A stretch of DNA of 15,823 nucleotides from Verrucomicrobiota bacterium. GTDB taxonomy: Bacteria; Verrucomicrobiota; Verrucomicrobiia; Limisphaerales; JACRJZ01. The stretch spans positions 1 to 15,823 of the forward strand of contig JAKLEJ010000028.1 in NCBI GenBank assembly GCA_022711695.1, in the 5' to 3' direction. Positions 5,606-13,431 of the stretch are shown here, piece by piece (position 1 is the first letter of the stretch; every line of letters starts with the position of its first letter). The notes under the pieces were generated by a model, which saw only the letters and a list, made by a program, of their open reading frames with translations, was not told the origin of the DNA and searched no databases. A program made the translations under genes and the position numbers.

Positions 5606-8600
5606 ATGATGACACACTATTTGCATCGTGGCGCGGCGGTCCTGGTTTTCGCGTGGCTGCTGGCCGGGTCAGCAGCCGCCCAGTCCAACGGCGTCCTGCG
5701 GGAGGTCTATTCCAACATCAGCGGCGTGCTGGTTTCGGATCTGACCTCCAACCCCGCTTACCCGGACAACCCCACCACGGACGAGGTAATCACGAGCGGG
5801 TTCGAGGCCCCGGTGAATGTGGGAGACTATTATGGGCAACGCCTGCGGGCGCTCCTGGTTCCGCCGGTGACCGGCAGCTACGTTTTCTATATTGCCAGCG
5901 ACGACGCTTCGGAGCTTTGGCTGGGGACGGACGACACGCCCGCCGGCAAGCGTAAGATCGCCAGCGTGGTGTCCTGGACCGGTTCGCGCGTTTACCAGGA
6001 GGCGAACAACTACCTGACTCAGAAGTCGGCCTCGATTCCCCTCACCAACGGCCGCGTTTACTACATCGAAGCGCTGATGAAAGAAGGAGCCGGGGGCGAC
6101 AACCTGGCCGTCACGTGGCAAAAGCCGGGAGACGCGGCGCCGGCGGAAGGAGCCGCGCCCATCCCCAACACGAACCTGCGTCCGTACGGCCTGGGACCGC
6201 CGCAAATCACGGCCCAACCGACGAACCAGACGGTAGTGGAAGGCGGCGTGGCGACCTTTTCGGCGCAGGTGGCGCGCAAGCTGGGCATCGCCTACCAGTG
6301 GCTCCGGAATGGAACCAACATCCCGGGCGCGGTCTATTCCTCGTATTCGCTGGGCCCGGTCCGGCTGGCCGATCACGGCCAGACGTTCCGCTGCTACATC
6401 ACCAACCCGTTCGGCAGCGCCACCAGCGCGACCGCGACGCTGAGCGTGGCCCCGGACACCACCCGTCCGGGATTGGTGTCGGCGAGCAGCCTGGGAGACA
6501 GCGAACTGGTGACGGTGCTGTTTACGGAGACGGTGGACAAGCCCAGCGCGGAAAGCGCCTCGAACTATTCGCTGAACAATGGGGCGTCGGTGCTCTCGGC
6601 CTCGCTGCTCGAGGACGGGGCCACGGTGGTGCTCCGAACGAGCCCGCTTTCGGCCGGGCCTTCCTATGTGCTGACGGTGAACAGCGTCCGGGACCTGGCC
6701 CAGACGCCGAATGTTATCGCCACCAACAGCCAGCGCACGTTCACCCTGACCTTCACGCCGCTGGACGCCAGCTACGTCACCGGCTCGCGGGAGCCGGCAG
6801 GCCCCTGCACCCGGCTCAGCGGGCTGGTCATTTCGGAGATCATGTATCACCCCCTGGCCCGGGCCGACGGACGCAACCTCGAGTTTGTGGAACTCTACAA
6901 CTCGAACCCGTGGCCCGAGGACCTCACCGGGCATCGTCTGAGCGGGGCGGCGGATTACGCCTTTCCGGCGGGCGCGCGCCTGGGCCCGCAGAGCTACCTG
7001 ATCGTCGCGGCGTCCCCGAGCGATGCGCGGGCGGTGTACGGAAGCAACAACGTCTTCGGCCCGCTGATTCGGCCCGGGTCGCCGCTCAACACCACCAACG
7101 TCCTCGACAACGGCGGCGGCACAATCCGGTTGCGCGACGAGCTGGATTCCGTGCTGGTGGAGGCGGTCTATGACGATGAAGACCCCTACCCGGCTTCGGC
7201 CGACGGGGCCGGCCACTCGTTGATTCTGGCCCGGCCGACCTACGGCGCCTGGAACCCGAAGGCGTGGGCGGCCAGCGAATTGGTGGGAGGCACGCCTCGA
7301 ACGAACGATGCCACCGTGGCCAACCCGCACCGGACCGTCTTTCTCAACGAACTCCTGGCCCACACCGAAGCCGCCGGCCAGGACTTCATCGAGCTCTACA
7401 ACTACGGGACGACCGCGGTGGACCTTTCGGGGTGCTGGCTGAGCGACGATCCCGCCACCAACAAGCACCAGATCGCCGCCGGCACGACCCTGCCAGCCCT
7501 GGGGTTCCTGGCCTTCAGCGGCGCCCAGCTCGGCTTTGGCCTCAAGGCCAGCGGCGAAACCCTCTACCTGCGCAATCCCGCCGGCACGCGCGTCATTGAC
7601 GCCCTCAAGTTTGGCGACCAGGAGCGAGGCGTTTCCACCGGCCGGCACCCGGATGGCTCGCCGGTCTGGAGCCGCCTGAGCGTCGCCACGCCCGGCGCCG
7701 GCAATGCCCGGCCCGCCTCCAGCGACGTGGTCCTCAACGAGATCATGTGCGATCCCATCAGCGGGGACGAAAACGACGAGTATGTGGAGCTTCACAACCG
7801 CGGCACAAACACGGTGGACCTGGGGAGATGGCGTCTGCGCGGCGGCATCAGCTTCACTGTTCCGGCCGGGACGCTTCTTGGTCCCGGCGGTTACGTGGTC
7901 GTGGGGCACAACGCGACCAACCTGATGGCCGGCCACCCGGGCCTCAATCCGGGCAACACGCTGGGAGACTTTGACGGCCGGCTGGCCAACGGGGGCGACC
8001 GGATCACCCTGGACAAGCCCGCCGAAGCCGTGGGCACGAACTTGTTCGGGCGGCTCGTCACCAACAAGATTCATGTGGTGGTCGATTCGGTGGCCTACAG
8101 CAAGGGGGGCCGCTGGGGACGTTGGTTCACCGGGGGCGGCAGCAGCCTGGAGCTGACAGATGCGCGGGGCGACCGCCGCCTGGCGCCCAGTTGGGCGGAC
8201 AGCGACGAGAGCGCCAAGAGCGGCTGGGTGACCCTGGCGCACACCGGCCTGCTGGACAACGGGGCCATGGCGGACCCGAACCAACTGCACCTGTTCCTGC
8301 AGGGCGAAGGCGAGTGTCTGTTGGACAATGTGGAGGCGATTTCCGGCGGCAACAACCTCGTGGCCAACGGGGGCTTCGAGAGCGGAACCAACGGCTGGTT
8401 CTTTCAGGGGACGCACGGTGGCTCGAGCCTGGAAACCAACCAGGCCTTCGCCGGAAGCCGGTCGCTGCACGTGGCGGCCAGCGGGCGGGGCGATCACGGG
8501 GCCAACCGCATCCGCACGGCCCTGACCTCCACCCCGGCAGTGGGCAGCACCGCCACCTTGCGGGCCAGAGTCAAGTGGCTCGCCGGGCACCCGGAACTCC

Positions 8601-11600
8601 TGCTCCGCCTGCGCGGCAACTACCTCGACGCCAGCACGAATATTCTGGCCACGCGCAACCTGGGATCCCCGGGCGCCGCCAATACGCGCCGGGCGGCCAA
8701 CGCCGGGCCGGCCATCACGGCGGTCTCGCACCAGCCGGTGTTGCCGGCCGCCAGCCAGACAGTGACCGTCACTGCGCGCGTCCTAGACCCGGACGGTCTC
8801 TCGGGGCTGGTCCTGCGCTATCGCGTCGATCCCTCGTCGAACTACACGGCCGTGGCGATGAGCTACCGCGGCGCGGGCTTCTTCAGCGCCGCCATCCCTG
8901 GACAAGCGTCGGGCAAGCGGGTGGCCTTTTACATCCAGGCCACGGACAATCATGTCTTTCGCGCGGCCAGCCGGTTCCCGGCGGACGCCCCCGCGCGGGA
9001 GTGCCTGGTGGGCTTCGGCGAGAGCGTGCCGGCCGGCAGTTTCGGAACCTACCGGGTCTGGTGCACGCAGGAGACCGTCAACCGGTGGACCAGTCGGGAG
9101 AAGAACAGCGACGCTCCCCTGGATGCGACCTTTGTGTATGGGAATTTCCGGGCCGTCTATAACGTGGAGGCCAAGTACAAGGGCAGCCCCTGGCACACGC
9201 CCGGCTACAGCGGCCCCGTGGGCAGCGCCTGCGATTACAAGCTGGTGTTTCCGGGCGACGATCCCATGCTGGGCACGGAGGACATGGTGCTGGCAACGAT
9301 CGGCAACCTGGGCAGCGACAACCAGTACCAGGCCGAGCAGGCCGCTTATTGGATTATCCGCAAGCTGGGCAACCCTTACATGCATCGGCGCTTCGTGCGC
9401 CTGTTTTTCAACGCCCAGCAGCGGCAGGTTCTTTACGAAGACGCCTGCCAGCCCAGCGGCGACACCGTGGCGCAGTTCTTTCCGGACGACAACGACGGCA
9501 ACCTGCACAAGGTGGAGGACTGGTTCGAATTCGACGACTCCGGGGACAACAAGCTGGGGAACATCGATGCGGTGCTGAACAACTACACCACCGCCGGCGG
9601 AGCGAAGAAGACCGCCCGCTACCGCCCGATCTTCCGGCCGCGCTCCTACGACTCGGCCAACGAATGGACCAACCTGTTTGCGCTGGTGGACGCCATGAAC
9701 GCCGCCCAGCCCGAGCCCTATCAATCGCAGGTGGAGGCGCTGGTGGATGTCGATAATTTCATGCGCGAGCTGGCGGCGCAGCGGATTGTGGGCAATTGGG
9801 ACAGTTGGGGCTACGCCCGAGGCAAGAACACGTTCATCTACAAGCCGCGCCGCGGCAAGTGGGTGATTCTGCCGTGGGACATCGACTTCGTCTTCAACGT
9901 GGGCGGCAACGGCGCCACGGATCCGCTGACCGGCAGCAACGAGGCGGCCCTGGACCGGTTTCGCGCGTGGCCGGTCTTCCAGCGAGCCTACTGGCAGGCG
10001 TTTGACGACGCCGTGAACGGTCCCCTCCTACCCGCGGTGATGAATCCGATGCTGGACGCGAAGTACCAGGCGCTGGCGGCGAACAACACTGGCGCCGGCA
10101 GCCCCCAGGGCATCAAGGACTACGTGGCCGCGCGGCGCACCTACATCCAGAGCCAATTGAGCGCGGTGGCCGCCGGCTTCAGCGTGGCCGGCGCCACCAG
10201 CTACGCCACCAACCGGAATCTCGTCACCCTCACCGGCACGGCGCCGTTCCGGGTCAGGAGCATCAGCATCAACGGCCAGCTCCAGGATGTGACCTGGACG
10301 TCCGTCAAGAACTGGACCCTGCGCGTGGCCCTGGGCGCGGGCCTCAATCAACTGCTCATTCAGGGCCTGGACTCCTCCGGGCAGGCGGTGACGAACTCCT
10401 CGAGCACGCTCTCGATCACCTACACCGGCCCGATGGAAGCCCCCGAGGACAAGATCGTCATCAACGAGATCATGGCCCATCCGCCGGTGGCCGATGCCGA
10501 GTATCTCGAACTCTTCAACACCTCGGCGACCAACAGCTTCGACCTCTCCCGATGGCGGCTGGACGGCCTCGACGGGAACATTCCTTCCGGGACCGTCATC
10601 GGGCCGGGGGAACTGCTGGTGTTCGCCCGGGATGCGGCGGTCTTCGCCGCGGTTTACGGCAGCAATGTGCCGGTGGCCGGCCAGTTCAGCGGCCGTCTCG
10701 AAAACCACGGCGAAACCGTCAAGCTGGTCAAGCCGGGCGTCTCGCCGGAGCAGGACCTGGTGGTCTGCAAGGCGTTCTATGAGGCCGGCCTGCCCTGGGG
10801 AACGGGGGCCGACGGAGGGGGATTCTCGCTTCAACTCAAAGATCCGGCGCAGGATGGATTGCGCGCCGCCAACTGGTCCGGCGGCGCCTCGGAGGAGCCC
10901 TGGCAGTTCATCGCCACCAACGGGCTCTTCGCCGGCACCAACATCACCTTGTTTCTGGACGGAACCGGGGATGTGTATGTGGACGACATCGCCCTGGTCC
11001 CTGCGAGCGGTCCTCTGGCCGGCGTGAACGTCCTGAGCAACGGCGGATTCGAGGAACCCCTGGCCCAGGGCTGGTTCGTGATGGGCACGAACGCCGCCGA
11101 TTCCACCGTCAGCCTGAGTCTCTCGCACTCGGGGCAGGCCAGCCTGCACCTGGTGAATGTCGGGGCCGGGTCGCCCACCAAGGCGCTGGCCCAGGCGGTT
11201 CCCGCCGCGGCCAGCAACACCCTCTGCGCCTTGAGCTACTGGTATCGCGCCGGCGCCAGCGGACCCAACCTCTTCGTGCGCAGCTATCCCGGCAGCAGCC
11301 TGAGGACCTCAGCCAGCCTGGCCGCCCTTGGGGAGGTGCGCTGCACTCCGGGCACGAACAACTCCGCGCGCGCCTTTCTCGATCCGTTTCCAACCCTGTG
11401 GTTGAATGAGATTCAGCCCGCCAATCCCGGCGGGCCCAGCGACCGCTTCGGCCATTCCCATCCGTGGGTGGAACTCTACAACTCCGGGACAAACCCGGTC
11501 AGCCTGGCCGGCTTCGGCCTGGCCACCAACTACGGCGGCCAGCCGCACTGGACCTTCCCGCCCGAAGCGATGGTCGGGCCCGGACAGTTTCAGGCGGTCT

Positions 11601-13411
11601 GGCTGGACGGTCATCCGGAGGAGACGGGCGAGGGCGAGATTCACGCGGGCCTGACCGTGCCGCCGAGTGTCGGGTCGCTGGCGCTCTACGCCACTAACGC
11701 CACGCAGGCGGGCTACCGGCTGGTGGACCACCTGAACTACACAACGCCCAGTTCGAGCCGCAGCTACGGGAACCACCCCGACGGCGATCCGACCGGCCGT
11801 CAATTATTCTCGATCCTGACCCCCGGGCAGCCCAACGAACCCGCGGCGGCGGCTCTCACCGTCTTCATCAACGAATGGATGGCGGACAACACCGCGACCC
11901 TCGCCGACCCCGTGGATGGGGCCTATTCCGATTGGTTCGAACTCTACAACCCCGCGCCCGAACCCGTGGACCTGTCCGGCTATTTCCTCAGCGACGACCT
12001 CAATCTGCCCTTCCAGTGGGAGATTCCCGCGGGCGCGATCGTCCCCGGCCGGGGACATCTCCTGGTCTGGGCGGACGGCCGAACGGACCGCAACACCGGC
12101 TCGGGCGACCTGCACGCTCCGTTCCAATTGAACAACGGCGGAGAGGCCATCGGTTTGTTCGGCGCCGGGGGTCTGCTCGTCGATGCGGTGACCTTTGGCG
12201 GGCAGAGCCCGGATGTCAGCCAGGGGCGGTTCCCCGATGGCGCGGCCCCGATCGAGTCCCTGAGCGCGCCGACGCCGCGGCTGCCCAATCTCATCGCCGA
12301 GCCCAACTCCGCGCCGACGCTTGAATTCATCGCCGATCAGGCGGTGGATCAAGGCGCCCTGCTGACGTTCACCGCGGTCGCGGCCGACTCGAATTTTCCG
12401 TCTCAAACCCTGACGTTCAGTCTGGATGCGGGAGCCCCGTCCGGAGCGTCGGTCGATCCCGGCGCCGGGGTCTTTTCCTGGCTGCCGGCGCCCACGCAGC
12501 CGCCCGGGACTTACCCGGTGACCCTGCGGGTGACCGACAACGGCGCGCCGCCGCTAAGCGCCGTCCGCGCCTTTCAGATCGAGGTGCGCGCCGCCAACCG
12601 GCCGCCGGCGCTGGCGAGCATCGGCGACCGCCTCGTCAACGAAACCCAGCCGTCCACCGTCACCAATTCGGCCTCCGATCCCGATCTGCCCAATCAGTCG
12701 CTGACGTTCAGCCTGGAAGCCGGCGCTCCGACAGGGATGACCATCGATCCGGCAACCGGAGTCCTGTCCTGGACCCCCGGCGAAGAAATGGGGCCCGACC
12801 AGTACATGGTTACGGTGCGCGTCACGGATGACGGCGTGCCGCCGCTGAGCGACACCAAGGGCTTCACGCTGACCGTGCTCGAACTCAACAGCGCGCCGGC
12901 GCTGGCCGGGATTGCCTCGCGCACCAATGCGGCTGGAATTCCCCTCCGCTTCACCGCGCTCGCCTCGGACGCCGATCTGCCGGCGAACTCGCTCCTGTTC
13001 AGCCTGAAGGGCGGAGCGCCGGCCGGCGCCTCGATCGACCCCGTCAGCGGGTTGTTTACGTGGACTCCGGCGACCCCGGGCGACTACCCCATCACGGTGC
13101 AGGTGGCCGATAACGGCGCCCCGTCGCTCTCCGCCGAACAGTCTTTCGTCGTGCATGTCGGCGAAGCGCTGGCCATCGAGCGCCTGGAACTGGCCACTGC
13201 CGACCAGGCGGTGATCGTCTGCAGGACCGAACCCGGCCGGATCTACCAGTTGCAGTGGAAACCGGGTGTGGAGGACACCCAGTGGTTCGACGCGGGCGAC
13301 CCGGTCACCGCCTCCGCCGCCACCCTGACCTTCACGAATGGATTCGGCGGCCAGGTCCAGCGGTTTTACCGGATCGCGGTCAAGGACCCGCCGGAGTCCC
13401 CTCTTCGCTGA
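5606..13411 (+). CDS. Giant secreted mosaic protein: PA14, six lamin-tail domains, CotH kinase-like core, Ig-like repeats
   Basis: A 2601-residue secreted protein. ATG at 5606 is preferred over an upstream start at 5519 because it directly begins a signal peptide (residues 1-25, ending GSAAA-Q); AGAAAG at 5590-5595 is a weak ribosome-binding site. Domains in order: PA14 (~29-193), Ig-like (~196-285), a bacterial Ig-like domain starting DTTRPGL (~285-385), lamin-tail domains from ~406, ~576 and ~706, a CBM-like jelly roll (~880-1014), an Ig-like domain, the CotH kinase-like domain (~1146-1527), lamin-tail 4 (~1616), a second jelly roll, lamin-tails 5 (~1931) and 6 (~2085), three cadherin/He_PIG-type repeats (2234-2518), and an ~80-residue C-terminal module ending near RFYRI. 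Lamin-tail domains share NEIM, (Y/F)(V/I)EL and DLSG.WLS-like motifs. The CotH part has GNWDSWG (D1399) and PWDID (D1425, D1427), the positions expected for catalysis and Mg binding in CotH, a secretory protein kinase family. Role unknown; cell-surface assembly or polymer binding is inferred. Confidence 0.92.
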   Translation: MMTHYLHRGAAVLVFAWLLAGSAAAQSNGVLREVYSNISGVLVSDLTSNPAYPDNPTTDEVITSGFEAPVNVGDYYGQRLRALLVPPVTGSYVFYIASDDASELWLGTDDTPAGKRKIASVVSWTGSRVYQEANNYLTQKSASIPLTNGRVYYIEALMKEGAGGDNLAVTWQKPGDAAPAEGAAPIPNTNLRPYGLGPPQITAQPTNQTVVEGGVATFSAQVARKLGIAYQWLRNGTNIPGAVYSSYSLGPVRLADHGQTFRCYITNPFGSATSATATLSVAPDTTRPGLVSASSLGDSELVTVLFTETVDKPSAESASNYSLNNGASVLSASLLEDGATVVLRTSPLSAGPSYVLTVNSVRDLAQTPNVIATNSQRTFTLTFTPLDASYVTGSREPAGPCTRLSGLVISEIMYHPLARADGRNLEFVELYNSNPWPEDLTGHRLSGAADYAFPAGARLGPQSYLIVAASPSDARAVYGSNNVFGPLIRPGSPLNTTNVLDNGGGTIRLRDELDSVLVEAVYDDEDPYPASADGAGHSLILARPTYGAWNPKAWAASELVGGTPRTNDATVANPHRTVFLNELLAHTEAAGQDFIELYNYGTTAVDLSGCWLSDDPATNKHQIAAGTTLPALGFLAFSGAQLGFGLKASGETLYLRNPAGTRVIDALKFGDQERGVSTGRHPDGSPVWSRLSVATPGAGNARPASSDVVLNEIMCDPISGDENDEYVELHNRGTNTVDLGRWRLRGGISFTVPAGTLLGPGGYVVVGHNATNLMAGHPGLNPGNTLGDFDGRLANGGDRITLDKPAEAVGTNLFGRLVTNKIHVVVDSVAYSKGGRWGRWFTGGGSSLELTDARGDRRLAPSWADSDESAKSGWVTLAHTGLLDNGAMADPNQLHLFLQGEGECLLDNVEAISGGNNLVANGGFESGTNGWFFQGTHGGSSLETNQAFAGSRSLHVAASGRGDHGANRIRTALTSTPAVGSTATLRARVKWLAGHPELLLRLRGNYLDASTNILATRNLGSPGAANTRRAANAGPAITAVSHQPVLPAASQTVTVTARVLDPDGLSGLVLRYRVDPSSNYTAVAMSYRGAGFFSAAIPGQASGKRVAFYIQATDNHVFRAASRFPADAPARECLVGFGESVPAGSFGTYRVWCTQETVNRWTSREKNSDAPLDATFVYGNFRAVYNVEAKYKGSPWHTPGYSGPVGSACDYKLVFPGDDPMLGTEDMVLATIGNLGSDNQYQAEQAAYWIIRKLGNPYMHRRFVRLFFNAQQRQVLYEDACQPSGDTVAQFFPDDNDGNLHKVEDWFEFDDSGDNKLGNIDAVLNNYTTAGGAKKTARYRPIFRPRSYDSANEWTNLFALVDAMNAAQPEPYQSQVEALVDVDNFMRELAAQRIVGNWDSWGYARGKNTFIYKPRRGKWVILPWDIDFVFNVGGNGATDPLTGSNEAALDRFRAWPVFQRAYWQAFDDAVNGPLLPAVMNPMLDAKYQALAANNTGAGSPQGIKDYVAARRTYIQSQLSAVAAGFSVAGATSYATNRNLVTLTGTAPFRVRSISINGQLQDVTWTSVKNWTLRVALGAGLNQLLIQGLDSSGQAVTNSSSTLSITYTGPMEAPEDKIVINEIMAHPPVADAEYLELFNTSATNSFDLSRWRLDGLDGNIPSGTVIGPGELLVFARDAAVFAAVYGSNVPVAGQFSGRLENHGETVKLVKPGVSPEQDLVVCKAFYEAGLPWGTGADGGGFSLQLKDPAQDGLRAANWSGGASEEPWQFIATNGLFAGTNITLFLDGTGDVYVDDIALVPASGPLAGVNVLSNGGFEEPLAQGWFVMGTNAADSTVSLSLSHSGQASLHLVNVGAGSPTKALAQAVPAAASNTLCALSYWYRAGASGPNLFVRSYPGSSLRTSASLAALGEVRCTPGTNNSARAFLDPFPTLWLNEIQPANPGGPSDRFGHSHPWVELYNSGTNPVSLAGFGLATNYGGQPHWTFPPEAMVGPGQFQAVWLDGHPEETGEGEIHAGLTVPPSVGSLALYATNATQAGYRLVDHLNYTTPSSSRSYGNHPDGDPTGRQLFSILTPGQPNEPAAAALTVFINEWMADNTATLADPVDGAYSDWFELYNPAPEPVDLSGYFLSDDLNLPFQWEIPAGAIVPGRGHLLVWADGRTDRNTGSGDLHAPFQLNNGGEAIGLFGAGGLLVDAVTFGGQSPDVSQGRFPDGAAPIESLSAPTPRLPNLIAEPNSAPTLEFIADQAVDQGALLTFTAVAADSNFPSQTLTFSLDAGAPSGASVDPGAGVFSWLPAPTQPPGTYPVTLRVTDNGAPPLSAVRAFQIEVRAANRPPALASIGDRLVNETQPSTVTNSASDPDLPNQSLTFSLEAGAPTGMTIDPATGVLSWTPGEEMGPDQYMVTVRVTDDGVPPLSDTKGFTLTVLELNSAPALAGIASRTNAAGIPLRFTALASDADLPANSLLFSLKGGAPAGASIDPVSGLFTWTPATPGDYPITVQVADNGAPSLSAEQSFVVHVGEALAIERLELATADQAVIVCRTEPGRIYQLQWKPGVEDTQWFDAGDPVTASAATLTFTNGFGGQVQRFYRIAVKDPPESPLR
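7721..8646 (+). repeat. Copy A of a lamin-tail + jelly-roll unit, upstream of the CotH domain
   Basis: Encodes residues ~706-1014 of the giant protein: a lamin-tail domain beginning VVLNEIM, a linker with WFTGGGSSLELTD, a strand LHLFLQGEGECLLDNVE, then NLVANGGFESGTNGWFFQGT. The same order of motifs recurs in copy B on the other side of the CotH domain. The similarity is at protein level and diverged. Confidence 0.75.
10451..11330 (+). repeat. Copy B of the lamin-tail + jelly-roll unit, downstream of the CotH domain
   Basis: Encodes residues ~1616-1908: KIVINEIM, then GADGGGFSLQLKD, then ITLFLDGTGDVYVDDIA, then NVLSNGGFEEPLAQGWFVMG. Motif order and spacing follow copy A, so the two units probably arose by duplication within this gene or by repeated recruitment of the same cassette. 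Confidence 0.75.
12305..13159 (+). repeat. Three tandem cadherin/He_PIG-type Ig-like repeats in the giant protein
   Basis: Three units of about 90-100 residues start at 12305, 12596 and 12887. Each runs N(S/R)(A/P)P, then a strand, then S(D/N)..(L/F)P..(L/S)L(T/L)FSL, GAP.G..(I/V)DP..G.(F/L).W.P, and ends with V.V.DNG/DDG.P.LS. Calcium-binding or adhesive stalk functions are common for such repeats. Here they place the C-terminal module away from the enzymatic part. Confidence 0.8.
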
Positions 13412-13431
13412 GGGCCGCCCGGCGGCCCTCA
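13409..13431. terminator. Perfect palindromic hairpin shared by two convergent genes
   Basis: TGAGGGCCGC (13409-13418), a 3-nt loop CCG, and GCGGCCCTCA (13422-13431) form a perfect 10-bp stem. The outermost three bases on the left are the TGA stop of the giant gene, and the outermost three on the right are the TGA stop of the UbiD gene read on the minus strand. This placement suggests a bidirectional transcription end or a 3'-end protecting hairpin. No T-run follows on either side, so it is not a textbook intrinsic terminator. Confidence 0.6.

Noticed and set aside
5669..8731. 1020-residue open frame on the minus strand inside the giant gene
   Set aside because: It is antisense to well-supported PA14 and lamin-tail domains; its composition (Arg, Gly, Val, His-rich) is typical of GC-rich shadow frames.
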